Assembly (NCBI RefSeq): GCF_030272615.1
Contig: NC_081406.1
Span: 479,660,900-479,724,899, forward strand
DNA length: 64,000 bases
Reading direction: 5' to 3'
Source: Cryptomeria japonica
Taxonomy: Eukaryota; Streptophyta; Pinopsida; Cupressales; Cupressaceae
Part shown: one piece after another, positions 1 to 11,339 of the stretch
How the letters are laid out: each line of letters begins with the position of its first letter
Numbering within the stretch: position 1 is the first letter of the stretch
Translations under genes and position numbers: made by a program
Notes under the pieces: generated by a model
What the model was told of the DNA's origin: nothing
What the model saw: only the letters and a program-made list of their open reading frames with translations
Databases searched by the model: none

Positions 1-538
1 GCGGATAGACTGAAGAAAGCTGGAAGAAACTGTACTCCTCGAAACATGTGATGTTCTCAGTTCCACACCCATCACTAGACGTAGGATTTGCCTTAGCCAC
101 AGATAGGATCTGATTTATTATGGATGGAAAGGGAGGTGAAAAGGGAGGTTTATTATGAATGGCTAACCAATCTTGGGTAGATCAATAACAAACCATGATG
201 GGAATGGGTAAGTTTATTATGGATGAATTGGTCGTGAGTGTGTGCAAAGTGAAAAGATGAAAGTGAATCCTGAAGGAGGGAGGAGCAATGTCTCTACGCA
301 TGGCGCTGGTGACCCATTTTTCACCCTGGTACTTGCCCAGGGCACCACTGAAGTGGTTTTCACCATTGGATGAAATTATTTCTCTTTACTTTTTTCAATT
401 TTTCAATGTTTTTTGTGTCACAAGGTGCCTGTTTGCCAGGTTTTCACCAAGTAACGATTTTTTTTGTTTTATAATTTTTTTTGTATTTTTGAAATTTTTG
501 ATTTTTTTGTATTTTTTGAATTAGGATACTCTGAAGAG
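1..538 (-). other. 3' noncoding region of G1
   Basis: Read on the minus strand, this follows the integrase stop codon. It holds A-rich sequence and then a stretch of the form GGTGAAAACC...GTGGTGCCCTGG...GGTGAAAAATGG, a pattern often seen downstream of pol in plant gypsy elements. No gene is supported. The 3' LTR is not reached within the window. Confidence 0.6.
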
Positions 539-1144
539 CTATGTGTAAAACCTGCGAAGGTGCATGTTGTTGATAGGATCCTCCAAAGGTTCACCTTCTG
601 TAGTTGAGAGCTGATATGCACCAAATCCATATGTTGCTGTAATAATGTAGGGACCAAGCCAGTTTGGTTCGAACTTGCCCTTCTTCTCTCTATCTTGTTG
701 ATTTTTAGGATTTTCTCTGAGAACTAAGTCCCCTACCTCAAATGTGTGAGGCTTAACCTTATGATTGTAACCGCAATGTTCCTTGACTGAATGATGTGTA
801 GCTTGAGTGACTGTCTTCATTGATAAAGGAACTGAGATAGAATTACTAGTGTGTGGACTACACAGGCCCATATGCGTATCACCTAAAGAAGTTTGGGCAT
901 ACCTAACAACAAAGTCCTTCAAGGAAGCTCCATTAAAGGTCCATGATGTATCACCAGAAGGGAAATGATGTGTGGAACAAGTGGATGAGTTATGAAGGCT
1001 TATGATTGCAAAAGGAAGTGAAAGTATGATAGCATGATGGAGACTTAGGATCAACAAGTATGCTTTTTGACGTAAAATTGTAGAACTTTTGCCCCTAGTT
1101 ATTTTGATATTAGGGGAGATCAACTCTTGTTCCTTTTCTTTCAT
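539..1144 (-). pseudogene. G1 integrase C-terminal tail (GPY/F-type region)
   Basis: A 201-residue open frame. Only its last ~80 residues are recognisable: FEVGDLVL, then KGKFEPNWLGPYII, AYQL and a terminal HLRRFY. This is the C-terminal part of gypsy integrase that follows the catalytic core and reads as the end of pol. The first ~110 residues resemble nothing I recognise. The upstream integrase core, RNase H and reverse transcriptase are absent, since the protease-like frame ends only 8 bases away. It is therefore a remnant joined by a large internal deletion, not a functional enzyme. The open frame may simply be conserved by chance. Confidence 0.8.
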
Positions 1145-1151
1145 AGGATTT

Positions 1152-2309
1152 TTATCCTTGAATTTGATTTTGATTTGGACTAAAGGACTTTTCTTTGTTA
1201 TTGACTTTTAGATTTTTCTTTTCAAATCTTGATTTTTGATCCCCAATGAGTAAGGGCTTTTGTGATTCTTGTTGATCCAAGTCTGGAAATGGAGTGGAAA
1301 TGGAATGAGTGGATGAAATGGTAAAGCTATGTGAGTTCTCAAGAGGGCTAGCAATACACTCAATAGATTCTTTGCTGGAACCACTCTTAGGACTATTGAT
1401 ATTAAGAGGTGTTTGCACCACTAGAGGAGATTTGTATTCAAACTTAGTAGCCACAACACTAGGTGGTTCACACCCAATTCCTTGTAAATTGTTTATAGAT
1501 TGTTCTTGTCGACTGAATGTCTTAGGAGATAGTGGGAGTTGATCAACATGAAAGATATACTCACCACATCCCATGTCTTTAATCTTGATTTTTTCTTTTA
1601 GCTCTGTTTGTTTTGACGTAGAAGCTTTTAATGATTCTGGATCCACATATGCTGAAGATGGAACAACTTCTCGATTGGCTGGAATTGTTATTTCTAATCT
1701 AGGTCGTAGATTATTGCAATATATAAATGGATTTTGATCCGCTTTGATGGTCACTTCAACTCCATTGTGTGGAAACTTGATACATCGATGATATGTAGAA
1801 GGGACTACGCTCATCTCATGAATCCATGGACGTCCCAAGAGTATGTTGTATGTGAGATCTAGATCTAGGACTTGACAAACCACATCCTTTGTAACTGGCC
1901 CAACTCTGAGAGGTAAGGTGACTGTGCCTTTGGATGAACGCTCTTCATCATCATATGCTTTGATAGTAATTTTATTTGTAGAATTCACAGCTTTGTCAGA
2001 ATATCCCAATCGTTTAATAGTGCTCAATGTACAAATGTTTAGACCTGCTCCTCCATCTATCAGGACTCATTTGATTCTATGTTTGTGTATGAAGGCTTCA
2101 ATGTGTAAAGGTGCATTATGTGGCTAACTTATGGAGGTGTCATCGGCTTCTGTGAATGTAAGAGAGTGTGGAATGGAAAGGTATCCCACCATGGCTTGAA
2201 ACTGGTCCACGTTCAGATCAGTAGGAATGGCAGTATCTCTCAAGATTTTGTCAAGAATGGCTTTATGAGTGGGGGATATGCGTAATAGCTCAAGGATGGA
2301 GATGAGCAC
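1152..2309 (-). pseudogene. G1 aspartic protease-like region
   Basis: Two adjoining frames (2309-2124 and 2027-1152) make up the region between gag and pol of Tat/Athila-type gypsy elements. Diagnostic stretches are GLNICTL-like sequence just upstream of 2027, then YNILLGRPWIHEM and VPSTYHRCIKFPH, which follow the protease core in this group. The canonical D-S/T-G active site is not clearly visible, and a stop interrupts the frame around 2030-2120. After about residue 170 the sequence becomes low-complexity Ser/Lys-rich linker. The frame ends where RT should begin. Role in an intact element: processing the polyprotein; here it is presumably inactive. Confidence 0.7.
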
Positions 2310-2324
2310 GGGTGTCTTCCCTAG

Positions 2325-4623
2325 CTATTCTACAAGGTCATACTCAGGTTTGGTTGATGAGGAGGTGATGTTCTTAGCTGGAGCACCTTGCAAAGTGATT
2401 TTACCTCGGCGGGTTGTGACATTACATTTAGAGGTAGGTTCAGAAGAAGATCCAACACCTTTTAGGACAATCCTAGGTCTCCGAGTAGAATTCTCAGACG
2501 CTTTGTCTTTGATGATAATGGTAGAGACATAATTGTCCATCGAGATGTGATTGATGGTTGAATCATAGTTATAGGATGCTCTTGTATAGTTGGTTTGGTC
2601 ATCTAAGGCTTTAGCTTTTCCCTTGTCATGCTTTGGGAATGGTTCCTTAAACATTTCATGTTCTTGATTGGATGAGTGTCCCTCAATTTCAATATCACCT
2701 CTATCAATGAGATCTTGTATGATGTTCTTCAGTTGATGACTATTTCTTGTCTTATGACCCTTGCTCTTATGAAATTCACAATACTCATCATCATTCCACC
2801 AATTCGGCTTAACCTTTGGTTCATATGGAGGAAAATCTGGAACTGTGATTACCTTGTTTGCCACAAGCTTCTTGAAAACTGACTCAAGTGGTTCTCCCAA
2901 TGGAGTGTACTTCCTTCATGATCTAGAAGTTGTTTGAGTATTCACTTGATTGTTTGTAGAAATTGATCCCGAAAAGATGAATTTGGGTCGCACTGTATTG
3001 GCATCAACAACACCATCATTGACTATATTCTTGTTTTTGTTCCAAAATCTTGGTTGTCTTTTCCTTTAAAGTCATCTTTGTTTTCCTTCAATATCTTAAT
3101 GACTCCTTGTTCAATTAGGACCTTTTCTGTTGCTAAGCCTTTTTCAATGACATCCTTGAAGGTGGGCAAACAAGCTTTCCTTAAGTCATAACCAATCTCT
3201 TTGTTAACATTCTGGGTGAACATTTCTACCATTTATTTTTGTGGAATTTCACAAGAGCATCTGCTGGCTAAATTCCTCCATCTTTGTAAAAATGATGCAA
3301 AAGACTCTCCCTCTTTTTGCTTAGTATTGCACAAAGTAGTGACTGATATGTCTGTCTCTATGTTGTAGGAGAAATGTTGAATAAATGCCTCTGCTAGATC
3401 ACCCCATGACTTAATACCAGGTGGAAGTTGGGAGAACCATTCCATAGCTTGATCACCTAGGCTTTGTGGGAATAATCTCATCAAATATGTCTCTTCTGCT
3501 GCTACCTCAATGCAAGCTGTGAAAAACTATCTTATGTGTGCCTTAGGATCCCCTTTTCCTCTATACTTATCAAATTTAGGTGTCACAAAGTGTGTAGGAA
3601 AAGGAGGCATTGGAATGCTCTTGTCAAATGGATAAGGACATATGTCTCTCATTGTGTATGTTGGCTTCGGTGTATTTATGTCCTCCATTTTCTTTTGTAA
3701 GTCCTTGATTTGTTGCTCCAAATTGCTCTTAGGTGGAGATCGACTCCTTGGACCATACCCCATGCTTGAGGCACCAATTGGAGGAGGAGCATGTTGCATA
3801 TATGGATGATATTGATCATACACATGTTCATATGGAGGAGGTCTATAGTGATGTTGCATATATGGACCACTTGGTATAGATTCATGTTGAGGAATGCCAT
3901 ATCTATCTTGTCCATGTATACCATACTCCACAGGCATGTCGTGTTCTAATGTGTTACCCCAAATTTGACCCGGGGTTTCCTTGTGTCCAAATTTTGAGCA
4001 TGCCTTTGAATATCCAATTGCTTTGGTGATTGATCCTTAGCATTGGTATGTGATTGAGCATATCTTTCTGCATAAGACTTCCATAATGGTATGTGAAGGT
4101 GAGTATCATATGCTTGACCATGTGTATGTGGGACCTCTGGTTTTTGAAACAAAGATGATGGTGATTCAGGCATAAGATGTGGTCTTCTATTGCCTCCACT
4201 ATTAGGTCTCCTTCGATCCATGTTGGAGTGAATTTTTTGCAAAGGTCGATTTTCCATTATTTGAGACATGTCAAAATCATGAGGTGTCTTGGCTCCACTT
4301 TGTGCCATCATTTGTAAGAAGTATTGTCTATCCCTCCTCATTATTTCCTCAATCAATCGATTGAAGCGGAGATCCATTATGGATTCTTCCACATCTGCTG
4401 AATGTACTGAAAAATTGTCCATATCATCATTGTGTGTATCATTGTTGTTTGTAGTGTCCATGTTCTCAACATTTGGAATGTTTCTATAGGCATCCATGTC
4501 AGGTAATGTAGTATGATCAGAATTGAAAAAGATATCATTAACATACTCATAAGAACTCATGTTTGCGGACTCTTGAGCCTCTTTAGTTTCTCTCCTAGAT
4601 TTTTGAAGGCGGGTTTCAACCAT
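2325..4623 (-). pseudogene. G1 gag
   Basis: Gag is broken into several minus-strand frames: 4623-3946, 3937-3527, 3484-3233, 3232-3023 and 2900-2325. The start METH-V-E-T at 4623 is a reasonable initiator. A Pro/Tyr/His-rich spacer precedes FDKYRGKGDPKAHI and then the retrotransposon gag core (AMEWFSQLPPGIKSW, F..HF, LCNTKQKEGESFASFLQRWR). A knuckle-like C-x2-H...GHKT stretch near 2770 is followed by LKNIIQDLIDRG, typical of Tat/Athila gag ends. Breaks at about 3937/3946, 3484/3527 and 2900-3023 make it a pseudogene. Role in an intact element: capsid of the virus-like particle. Confidence 0.8.
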
Positions 4624-5116
4624 GAACTAGGTATTGACCAAGATGTGTGAGACTAGATGAAAATGGAAACAGTATGGAAGACTAAGAGTTGGATGGAATG
4701 TAAATGAATTTGAAGTGTACTTGCAATGTCCAAAGTGTAAGACCAAGTATGTATGTAGTAGAGTAGGTGTGGCTTCCAAAGAGAGGATAGTTTATCTTGA
4801 TAAGGTAAGTTGACCTTGACTTTAAGTAAGACCAAATGAGACCCAAAGGTAAGAAACCTTAATGAGGGACCACTTAGCAAAGTGTTGTTGTATGTAGTGT
4901 GTTGACAAAGTATGATGAGGACAAGCAAGTGACCTTTTGACTCAAGTTTAGACAAATGTGAATGTAAAGTGAGATATGAAGCAATGATGGACTTTGTGAG
5001 ACCCAAAGATAGGTTGACTGCTAAATGAAATCTTGGAGAAATGACCTAGGAAGCTCAAAAATTACGAAACTGGCTGTGTTTGTTTGCTGGACTGTAAAAG
5101 TTTTTTTTCAATTCTG

Positions 5117-5290
5117 AACACAGACGCTCCTGTATACTTCACAGACGCGGTTTCCCGACATAGATTTGGCTCTGTTCAACACAGACGCGCCTCTGAGATT
5201 TTGTGCAAATTGCAATGTTGATTCTAGGGACACAGACATGGTTATACAACACAGACGCTATTATGTCAGACACAGACGCGTTTCTGCAAA
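5117..5290. repeat. Cluster of CACAGACGCG-like words, first
   Basis: Six near-copies of (A)CACAGACGCK are spaced by roughly 20-60 bases, for example near 5119, 5139, 5180, 5230, 5250 and 5270. Variants differ mostly by CG to TG or CA changes (CACAGACATG). The spacer sequence differs from unit to unit, so this is a degenerate interspersed word rather than a clean tandem array. Confidence 0.7.
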
Positions 5291-6506
5291 ATTTGTGCAA
5301 TTTTTTCCAATCTGTGAAGTTGTTTTGTTGTGACCAAATCGGACTGTTTGACTATTTTTCATGACAAGAGGACACAATGTTGATGAAGATCCAATGTTTA
5401 CAAGTGTCTAGACTCAAAAATGACTCCAATAAAAGTGTGTTGTTTGATGTCAAAGAAATGTTTTGCATACACTTGAAGACACAAAAGACACAATGTTTTG
5501 TCATTTGGTCTTGAATGTTTTGAATGTTTAAAATAAGTCAAGCACAATTCTTATGGCTGGCCAAGACAATAGTTGTTGATCCCATATGGGGTTTTACCCC
5601 CGAGGCTATGCTATTCAGAGCAAATACTTAGATGCTTGACCTCACTGGCTCCACCCTCAGCACTCACTTCTTAGGTCAGCCAAGCATCAGTCCCCATGAA
5701 AACTCCCTATGGAAAACTTTGTATCTCTACTAAGAACCGTATGTGTGTGGGCCGCTACCAGAAGTCTGACCTCCTGCCCCAACGACTAGAAGGATTTGGG
5801 CTTCTAAAACAAAAAGGTGCTAGTAAGGGCATCCGCTCATGTGGCCATACATGCGGCACTTTCAGCTTTGTAAATACAGAAGGCTCCCAGCCGGTAGGGG
5901 TTACGCCCTACAAATGATCAAATAAATTTGATCAAACGGGTTTATGGGGAGACATAGTGTCGGTATGAACTAATCAGCACATGTTATCCATAGTTTTCAC
6001 CATGAATACATTTGTTTATAGTGGTTCGGAAGAGGTGGGTTTTCCTCGCTACCACTTGGGTCGTTCTCTTCTCACTAGTAGTCCTAATGACCACACGGGA
6101 AGACAGGCCCTCTAAAGATTAAACAAAAAGAGTCTAATGCTCAAGACACAAAAAAACAATAATTCAATTTTAGTGCACCAATTGAAGTGTTTGCTAGTCT
6201 ATGAAAACAAGGCACACAATAAAAATCCAAAAACCCTTGCCAAGGACCTGCAACAAAGAGTTGTTAGTAGTTTGGATTGTTTCAAATAATCACCCCTTCC
6301 TGCAAGCACACAAGTTAGGTAAATTTTAAACCCAAAAGACTTTGTGAAAATAGGGGCCTTCAACCAAACGATTTTGCTTTCAAGACAAGCTGCACCAATT
6401 TCATTAGCTAGATCTGAAAATGTTAGCTCAAAATAAACCAGATCTAAAACCCTAAATGCAAAATCTGAAAATTGAATCAATAAAAACCCAAAATTTGAAA
6501 CTGGTG

Positions 6507-6752
6507 AACACAGATGTGATTACCCTCAACACAGACATGACTGCACGACACAGATGCGGTTCTGTGAGACACAGACGCGGCTACAGAATGCAGACGCAGC
6601 TTCTGGACACAGACGCAGCTAAAAATAGCGCAGACGCGACTTTATAACACAAACGTGCTTTCCTGGAACCCGCAAAATAAAATATTGCCAATAACACAAA
6701 CGCGACTCCAGATGTTGCAGATGCACCAGAAAATCAAAAACGTGATCCGAAA
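6507..6752. repeat. Cluster of CACAGACGCG-like words, second
   Basis: About ten variants of the same word occur in 245 bases (CACAGATGTG, CACAGACATG, CACAGATGCG, CACAGACGCG, GCAGACGCAG, CACAAACGCG and others), typically 20-30 bases apart. It is the same motif as the 5117-5290 cluster, 1.2 kb away, and both lie in the G1 leader. The role is unknown. Confidence 0.75.
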
Positions 6753-6854
6753 GTGCGCAGACGCGGGAATATCAAAATGTTGTCGAAAATGTCAGATCTG
6801 CAACTTCAAAATACAATATCTGCAACAAGGATGTTAAATGCAAAAGGGACAAGA

Positions 6855-6872
6855 GTCCCACCGGGTGTGCCA
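6855..6872 (-). promoter_or_regulatory. G1 primer binding site
   Basis: On the minus strand, three T residues after the LTR end, the sequence reads TGGCACACCCGGTGGGAC. TGG at this position just inside the 5' LTR is the expected complement of a tRNA CCA end. The tRNA species cannot be named from sequence alone. Confidence 0.75.
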
Positions 6873-6875
6873 AAA

Positions 6876-7657
6876 TGTATATGGTGAAAATGGATAACAA
6901 TAATAACGATATTGAAAGGCTAAATAGATTCAACCACAAAACCCTAGCCTAACAACAACGAAGATCCACCATAACATATAAAGATTACCTAAGACAATGC
7001 AAATCAAACAAAATCACAAAGATTATACCATAACATGTCCAATAGGGTTTTGTTCTCCATTCTTCCTATCTCCATTGATCTTGCTTGATATATTTGCTCT
7101 CAGATTTTATGTGCACAAGAGCTCAACAAAGAACAGAATGTGGTTGTAAGTAGGAACGTAGTGTAGTCAATTGCATAAAAGATGATTAGAATGCATTGAA
7201 CGATTAGGGTTTGATAATGAAGGAATCATCTCCATATATAGAAGACACAATATGAAATGGAGGGATAAGATTGAGAGGTGTAAAAGGAGGTCGGCTATGA
7301 TTAGAGGGTAGGTAAAAGAAATAATAAAATAATGAAAGGGGTAGGTAGTGTAGGATTAAAGAGATGAATGACATGTGTCATGGGTAGAAAAGGTTAATGA
7401 ATTAATTAAATAAATAAAGATTTATTTAATTAATAGAAGAAGTGGGATAATTAAATAAATAAGATATTTATTTAATTTAAGAAAAGGGTAATTTAAATAA
7501 ATAAATATATTTATTTAAATGAGAAATAAGGCTAGAAGAGGATAAATGAATTAATTAAATAAATAAAGATTTATTTAATTAATAAAAGAATTAAGCTTAG
7601 ATAATTAAATAAATAAAATATTTATTTAATTAGACATGACAATTTTGGGTGTCTACA
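6876..7657 (-). repeat. G1 5' LTR (782 bp)
   Basis: On the minus strand the LTR starts TGTAGACACCC at 7657 and ends CCATATACA at 6876, directly followed by the primer binding site. The TG...CA ends, including the terminal TGTA/TACA, support the boundaries. The five bases outside the right end are AATAT; the matching duplication would be left of the window. The partner LTR is not in view. Confidence 0.85.
7385..7640. repeat. Array of AT-rich foldbacks in the G1 LTR
   Basis: Five imperfect palindromes built on AATTAAATAAATA...TATTTATTTAATT occur in succession at the upstream end of the LTR, two of them nearly identical (around 7400 and 7555). Each could form a hairpin of more than 10 bp. They may mark the U3 region, but no role can be shown. 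Confidence 0.75.
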
Positions 7658-7675
7658 AATATTTTATTTTTATTT

Positions 7676-8050
7676 TTTAGGGGGCCCGCAGACCCCCACC
7701 CCGTACCTGCTTGTGTTGCAGGCGCTGTAGACTGTACCGCCGCCGCCCGTACATTGTCCTCAGGCCCCGCAGACATCCATGGTCCTCTGTCACCGGCGCT
7801 GTTGCCACGTACTCTGCTGGCCGCTCAGGTCTCCTACCACCGCCGCTGTGCACCTCCAGCTGGCAGCCCAGACACACCGCTGCGTCTCCAGCCTGCCGCC
7901 GGCACCCGACCTCCGGCAACAAACTCGCCGTCGGCACCAGATCTCAGGCTGCCCAGTCCCCGCCATGCGGTCTCCGAGACCCCACCACACGGCACACACG
8001 CAGCCCAGTCAGCTACCACGTCACCCGTCACGCAGAGCTGACGCAAACTA
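7676..8050. other. GC-rich island in the copia A leader
   Basis: A sharply bounded GC- and CpG-rich stretch sits in AT-rich surroundings, between an A/T tract and the conserved part of the leader. Overlapping long frames on both strands are an effect of low stop-codon density, and none shows a recognisable domain. Copias B and C have a much shorter, less GC-rich segment at the same place (repeated CCCAGTCAGC-like words), so this is an expansion, a capture or a faster-evolving part of the leader. Confidence 0.65.
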
Positions 8051-8810
8051 CCACATCAGCCTATCCATACAGTACGAACGCCCAGTCAATAGGGAGGTGA
8101 AGTTTTCATGATGGTCATACGGTCATAAAATTTAATCCCATAAATTGCTGACATCAGCACCACATCAGCAGACTTTTGAAATTTTTTGACCCCCTCTTCC
8201 TTGAGCTTTTCAGTTTTGCAGTCCAACTTTGAAAGGCCATATCTTGCTCATTTTTGCTCCTTTTTTGGTGCAATTTTTTTTGAAATGGGCTAAAATTTCA
8301 TGATCTTCACAATGGTGTGGTTATTTTATAATTTTGGTGCATAGGTTTTTCAGAATTTTTGGATTCTCTCAGCTGTACCTGTCCAATCCTCAATTCTACA
8401 ACTTCAAAAGCCTCGTTTGAGCTCATACGACTTCCTTTTCAGGTGCCATTTTTCTTTAAAGTGCATGTTTTTTTGTCTACTTTCATAATCTATGATTAGA
8501 TTTTAGAGATTTTGAGTGGAATTTGTACTTTCAGATATTGGTCTTATTTGGCCTATTAAGTACTTGTAAAGTGCTTGGATCTTAGTTTAGATCTCTTGCA
8601 TTATTATTTTGAGTCTCTTTTGGCCTTATTGAGGTAGTGTAAAATTGTAATCAGAAGCCCACTTTGCCATTTTTTGCAAGTGGCTCATTGTATACGCACT
8701 AAGTATAAAGTGCCAAATCATCACTTTTGGGGGGGTTCTTTGATAGAGTGAATTTGGGGGGGTATCTTGTGTGATTGTGCCTCTCTTTGTGCTCTTTCAT
8801 TTTTGTTGCA
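8051..8810 (+). other. Copia A 5' leader, conserved part
   Basis: This noncoding leader is shared with B (43218-43860, inverted) and C (44350-44966). Landmarks common to all three are GACCCCCTCTTCC-like sequence, TCTCAGCTGTACCTGTCC, a CTAAGTATAAAGTGCCAAAT block and two runs of seven to eight G just before gag. No reading frame is supported. Confidence 0.8.
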
Positions 8811-9797
8811 ATGAGTCCTCATAAATTTCCACCTTTAACTCCACATAATTATGCATCATGGAAAATTAAAGTATGGAGTAAATTAATGGAAAAGGGTCTC
8901 ACGAATTACATAGATGGAACAATAGCAGCACCACTTGATCCTAAGGCTGATCCAAATGCTCAGTTAAAATGGCTCACAAAGAATTGCATGGCTCTTGGAA
9001 CTTTGCGTAAGTATGTATCAGATGACCTCATTTTTCACATTGAGAAGTGTACAACAATCAAAGAGGCTTGGGATATGTTTCAGAAATTGTATGGTCAAGT
9101 TGATGAAATCAGAGGCTATAAAATTGACAATGACCTCACCAACTTGGATCCCAAGAGTTTTGATACAATCCAAGATTATGTCACCAAAGAAAATGAGCTA
9201 AGAGAAAAGCTTAAGGATTGTGGAATTGACAAAAAGGATGCTCAGTTGATATTCAACTTGTTGGACAAGCTTGCACCAGAGTATGCAGCATTTGTGTCTA
9301 GCTTCCAAACTCGTCATTTCATAGTGGGGAGTTCCTATGTTATGCCTTCATTTGATGCTTTCACAGAAATGTTGATATTGGAACAATCTAAGTTGTTGAA
9401 CATGGGGCTTCTCAAGTCTTCAAAGTCCAAGGCTGTGGTGGCTAATCAAGGGAATCAAGGAACTCAAGGCAAAGATTCCAACAAGAAGAAGAAGCACTCT
9501 AAGTCTAAGCCACAACAAGAAAAAGGACAATCATCCTCTCCATCACAAGGTGATTTTTCATCCTCTTCCAAGAAGGGGACACCACCTAAGAAGGATAAAC
9601 CAACTTGTGCATATTGCAAGAAGTATGGTCATGATGAGCATCGATGCCACACGAAGCAAGTTGATGAGTTAACTAATCTTCTTAAGAAAAACAACATCAA
9701 CTTGTCATCCACCTACACAAAGAAGGATTCATCTCCTTCCTCTTCCTCACATTCTAAGGGAAAAGGGCAAGCATTTGTGGCTACAACAGGTCCTTCA
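8811..9797 (+). CDS. Copia A gag (UBN2-type) with CCHC zinc knuckle
   Basis: Starting at ATG 8811 (MSPHKFPPLTPHNYASWK), the frame is open for about 329 codons until TAG at 9798. The N-terminal two thirds is the copia gag domain (W..L.KNCMALGTLRKYVSD, CTTIKEAWDMFQKLYG, DCGIDKKDAQLIFNLLDKL). A Lys/Ser/Gln-rich linker follows. CAYCKKYGHDEHRC at about 9606-9647 is a perfect C-x2-C-x4-H-x4-C knuckle that binds RNA. The terminal TAG replaces a CAG present at the same place in copia C, so in an intact ancestor gag and pol were one polyprotein. The gag part itself looks intact; whether it is expressed is unknown. Confidence 0.88.
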
Positions 9798-11150
9798 TAG
9801 CAATGGATACTTGACTCGGGTGCCTCATATCACATGGGTTCCACAAAGGAGCAGTTTTCTTCATTGGAGCCATCTAAGGTACCTCACATTTACATAGGTG
9901 ATGATACACAAGCAGAGGTTGAAGGGAAAGGTTCAGTTGACATGGATGATGGAACATTTGAGAATGTTCTCTATGTTCCTAACTTGTCTACCAACTTTCT
10001 CTCTATCTACCAAATCACTCACTATGGAAATGGGAAAAAGGTTGAGTTTACACTAGATTCAGTTGTGGTAAAGGAACTTGATGATGATGCCTTGGTAGCA
10101 GTGGGACAAGTCAATGACAACTCAAGACTTTGTTCATTCTCCCATTTTGTGCCAAGTTCACCTTCTAGGGCCTTGCTTACTCATTCAAATTCAGAAAGTA
10201 AGCTAGGGCATGAGAGGTTTGGTCACCTCAATTACCGCTATCTTAAGCAGCTCGGCACTAAAGACATGGTCATAGGTCTACCTCGAATCAGTTTTTCAGA
10301 GGGTGTATATTTAGGTTGTTCCGTGGGCAAGCATCCCGAGGAGAAGTTTGATAAGGGGAAAGCTTGGAGAGCTTTGGAAGTTCTTCAACTTGTTCATAGT
10401 GATGTAGCAGGTCCATTTCTAGCACCTTCATTTAGCAAGGCCCGCTATGTCCTCACCTTCATTGATTACTACTCACATTTCACTTGGGTCTACTTTCTTA
10501 TTCATAAGAGTGAAGTATTTGACAGATTTCAGGACTTCAAGACTTGTGTGGAGAAGCAATCAGGGAAAGTGGTCAAGATTCTTCGCACAGATAATGGAAG
10601 GGAATATGTGAACAAAAGACTTGAGGATTTTTGTACATTTGAGGGGATTCATCTCCAGCATTCTGTCGCATACACTCCATAGCAAAACGGGGTTGCAGAA
10701 TGCAAGAATAGAACTCTTAAAGAAATGGCTAGTTGTATGATACATGCACGTTCTCTTGATCCCGCCTTTTGGGCAGAGGCTATCAGTTGTGCCACACACA
10801 TCCAGAATCGGGTTCCTCACAAAGCTTTGTAAGGTATTACTCCTTTTGAGGCTTGGGCTGGTAGGAAACTGATTGTGAGACATTTCAGAGTCTTTGGGTG
10901 TCTAGCATGGGCTCGCATACCTCCACAAAAATGCAAGGCATTGGAACCTCAGAGTCGACCTTGCATATTTGTTGGATATCCTGAGGGTGTTAAGGCATAC
11001 AGATTGATGGATCCTGAGACACATGAGGTGTTCATTGAGAGGAGTGTTCACTTTGAGGAAAGCTCTCCTAGCTTAGCCTCTCTACCTCCTCCACCTTCCT
11101 CCATTGTGGATAGTGATGTTAGTGATTCAGATGATGAGACTCCTTCAACT
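9798..11150 (+). pseudogene. Copia A protease and integrase
   Basis: The same frame continues after the TAG. The protease begins with QWILDSGASYHMGS (catalytic D-S-G at about 9813). GAG-pre-integrase follows (HERFGHLNYRYL), then the integrase core with HSDVAGPF, FIDYYSHFTWVYF and TDNGREYVN, and QNGVAECKNRTLKEM carrying the last acidic residue. Stops interrupt it at 10681 (TAG) and 10828 (TAA). The zinc-binding H-H-C-C part appears degraded (LGCSVGKHPEEKF). Function in an intact element: polyprotein processing and insertion of cDNA. Here it is non-functional. Confidence 0.88.
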
Positions 11151-11339
11151 CCGACTCGCAGGGTTACACCTCCGCAGGGTCCACTTGCAGTTGAGGAGCC
11201 TCATTCTCCACCTCCATCTAGACCTCGTTGGGCTCACCAAACACTTGAGTCTGTGGGTTCTCTTGTTGGGGATCCTTTAGATACACAGATAACTCAATCA
11301 CAACATCAAGATCTACCACAGGCATTCATTGCTACTGCT

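Larger units (their letters stand above)
4624..6854 (-). other. G1 5' leader (noncoding)
   Basis: About 2.2 kb lie between the primer binding site and gag. No convincing reading frame was found on either strand. The leader contains two clusters of a CACAGACGCG-like word (listed separately) and, between them, a moderately GC-rich stretch around 5600-5920 with no recognisable coding content. Long leaders are usual in Tat/Athila-type elements. Confidence 0.6.
1..7657 (-). mobile_element. Ty3/gypsy element G1, non-autonomous, partial
   Basis: A minus-strand LTR retrotransposon whose 5' LTR, primer binding site, leader, gag, part of the protease region and the last part of integrase are in the window; its 3' LTR must lie left of base 1. 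The gag and protease sequences resemble the Tat/Athila side of the gypsy superfamily. No reverse transcriptase, RNase H or integrase core is found between the protease-like and integrase-tail reading frames, so it could only move with proteins supplied in trans. Its right edge abuts copia A leader sequence, which indicates that G1 inserted into copia A. Lineage assignment is inferred from motif style, not from a tree. Confidence 0.85.

Noticed and set aside
5117-6752. CRISPR-like array
   Set aside because: The repeated word is only about 10 bases, spacers are irregular, and the context is a plant retrotransposon leader.
7649-8111. Three overlapping plus-strand frames over 100 codons in the GC-rich block
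   Set aside because: They overlap in all frames, and the opposite strand is open as well. Codon content reflects GC-richness, and no domain or homologous frame is seen in B or C.
10560-10883. Minus-strand frames opposite copia integrase (also 46548-47171 and 40967-41602)
   Set aside because: These are antisense shadows of integrase that recur in each copia copy.
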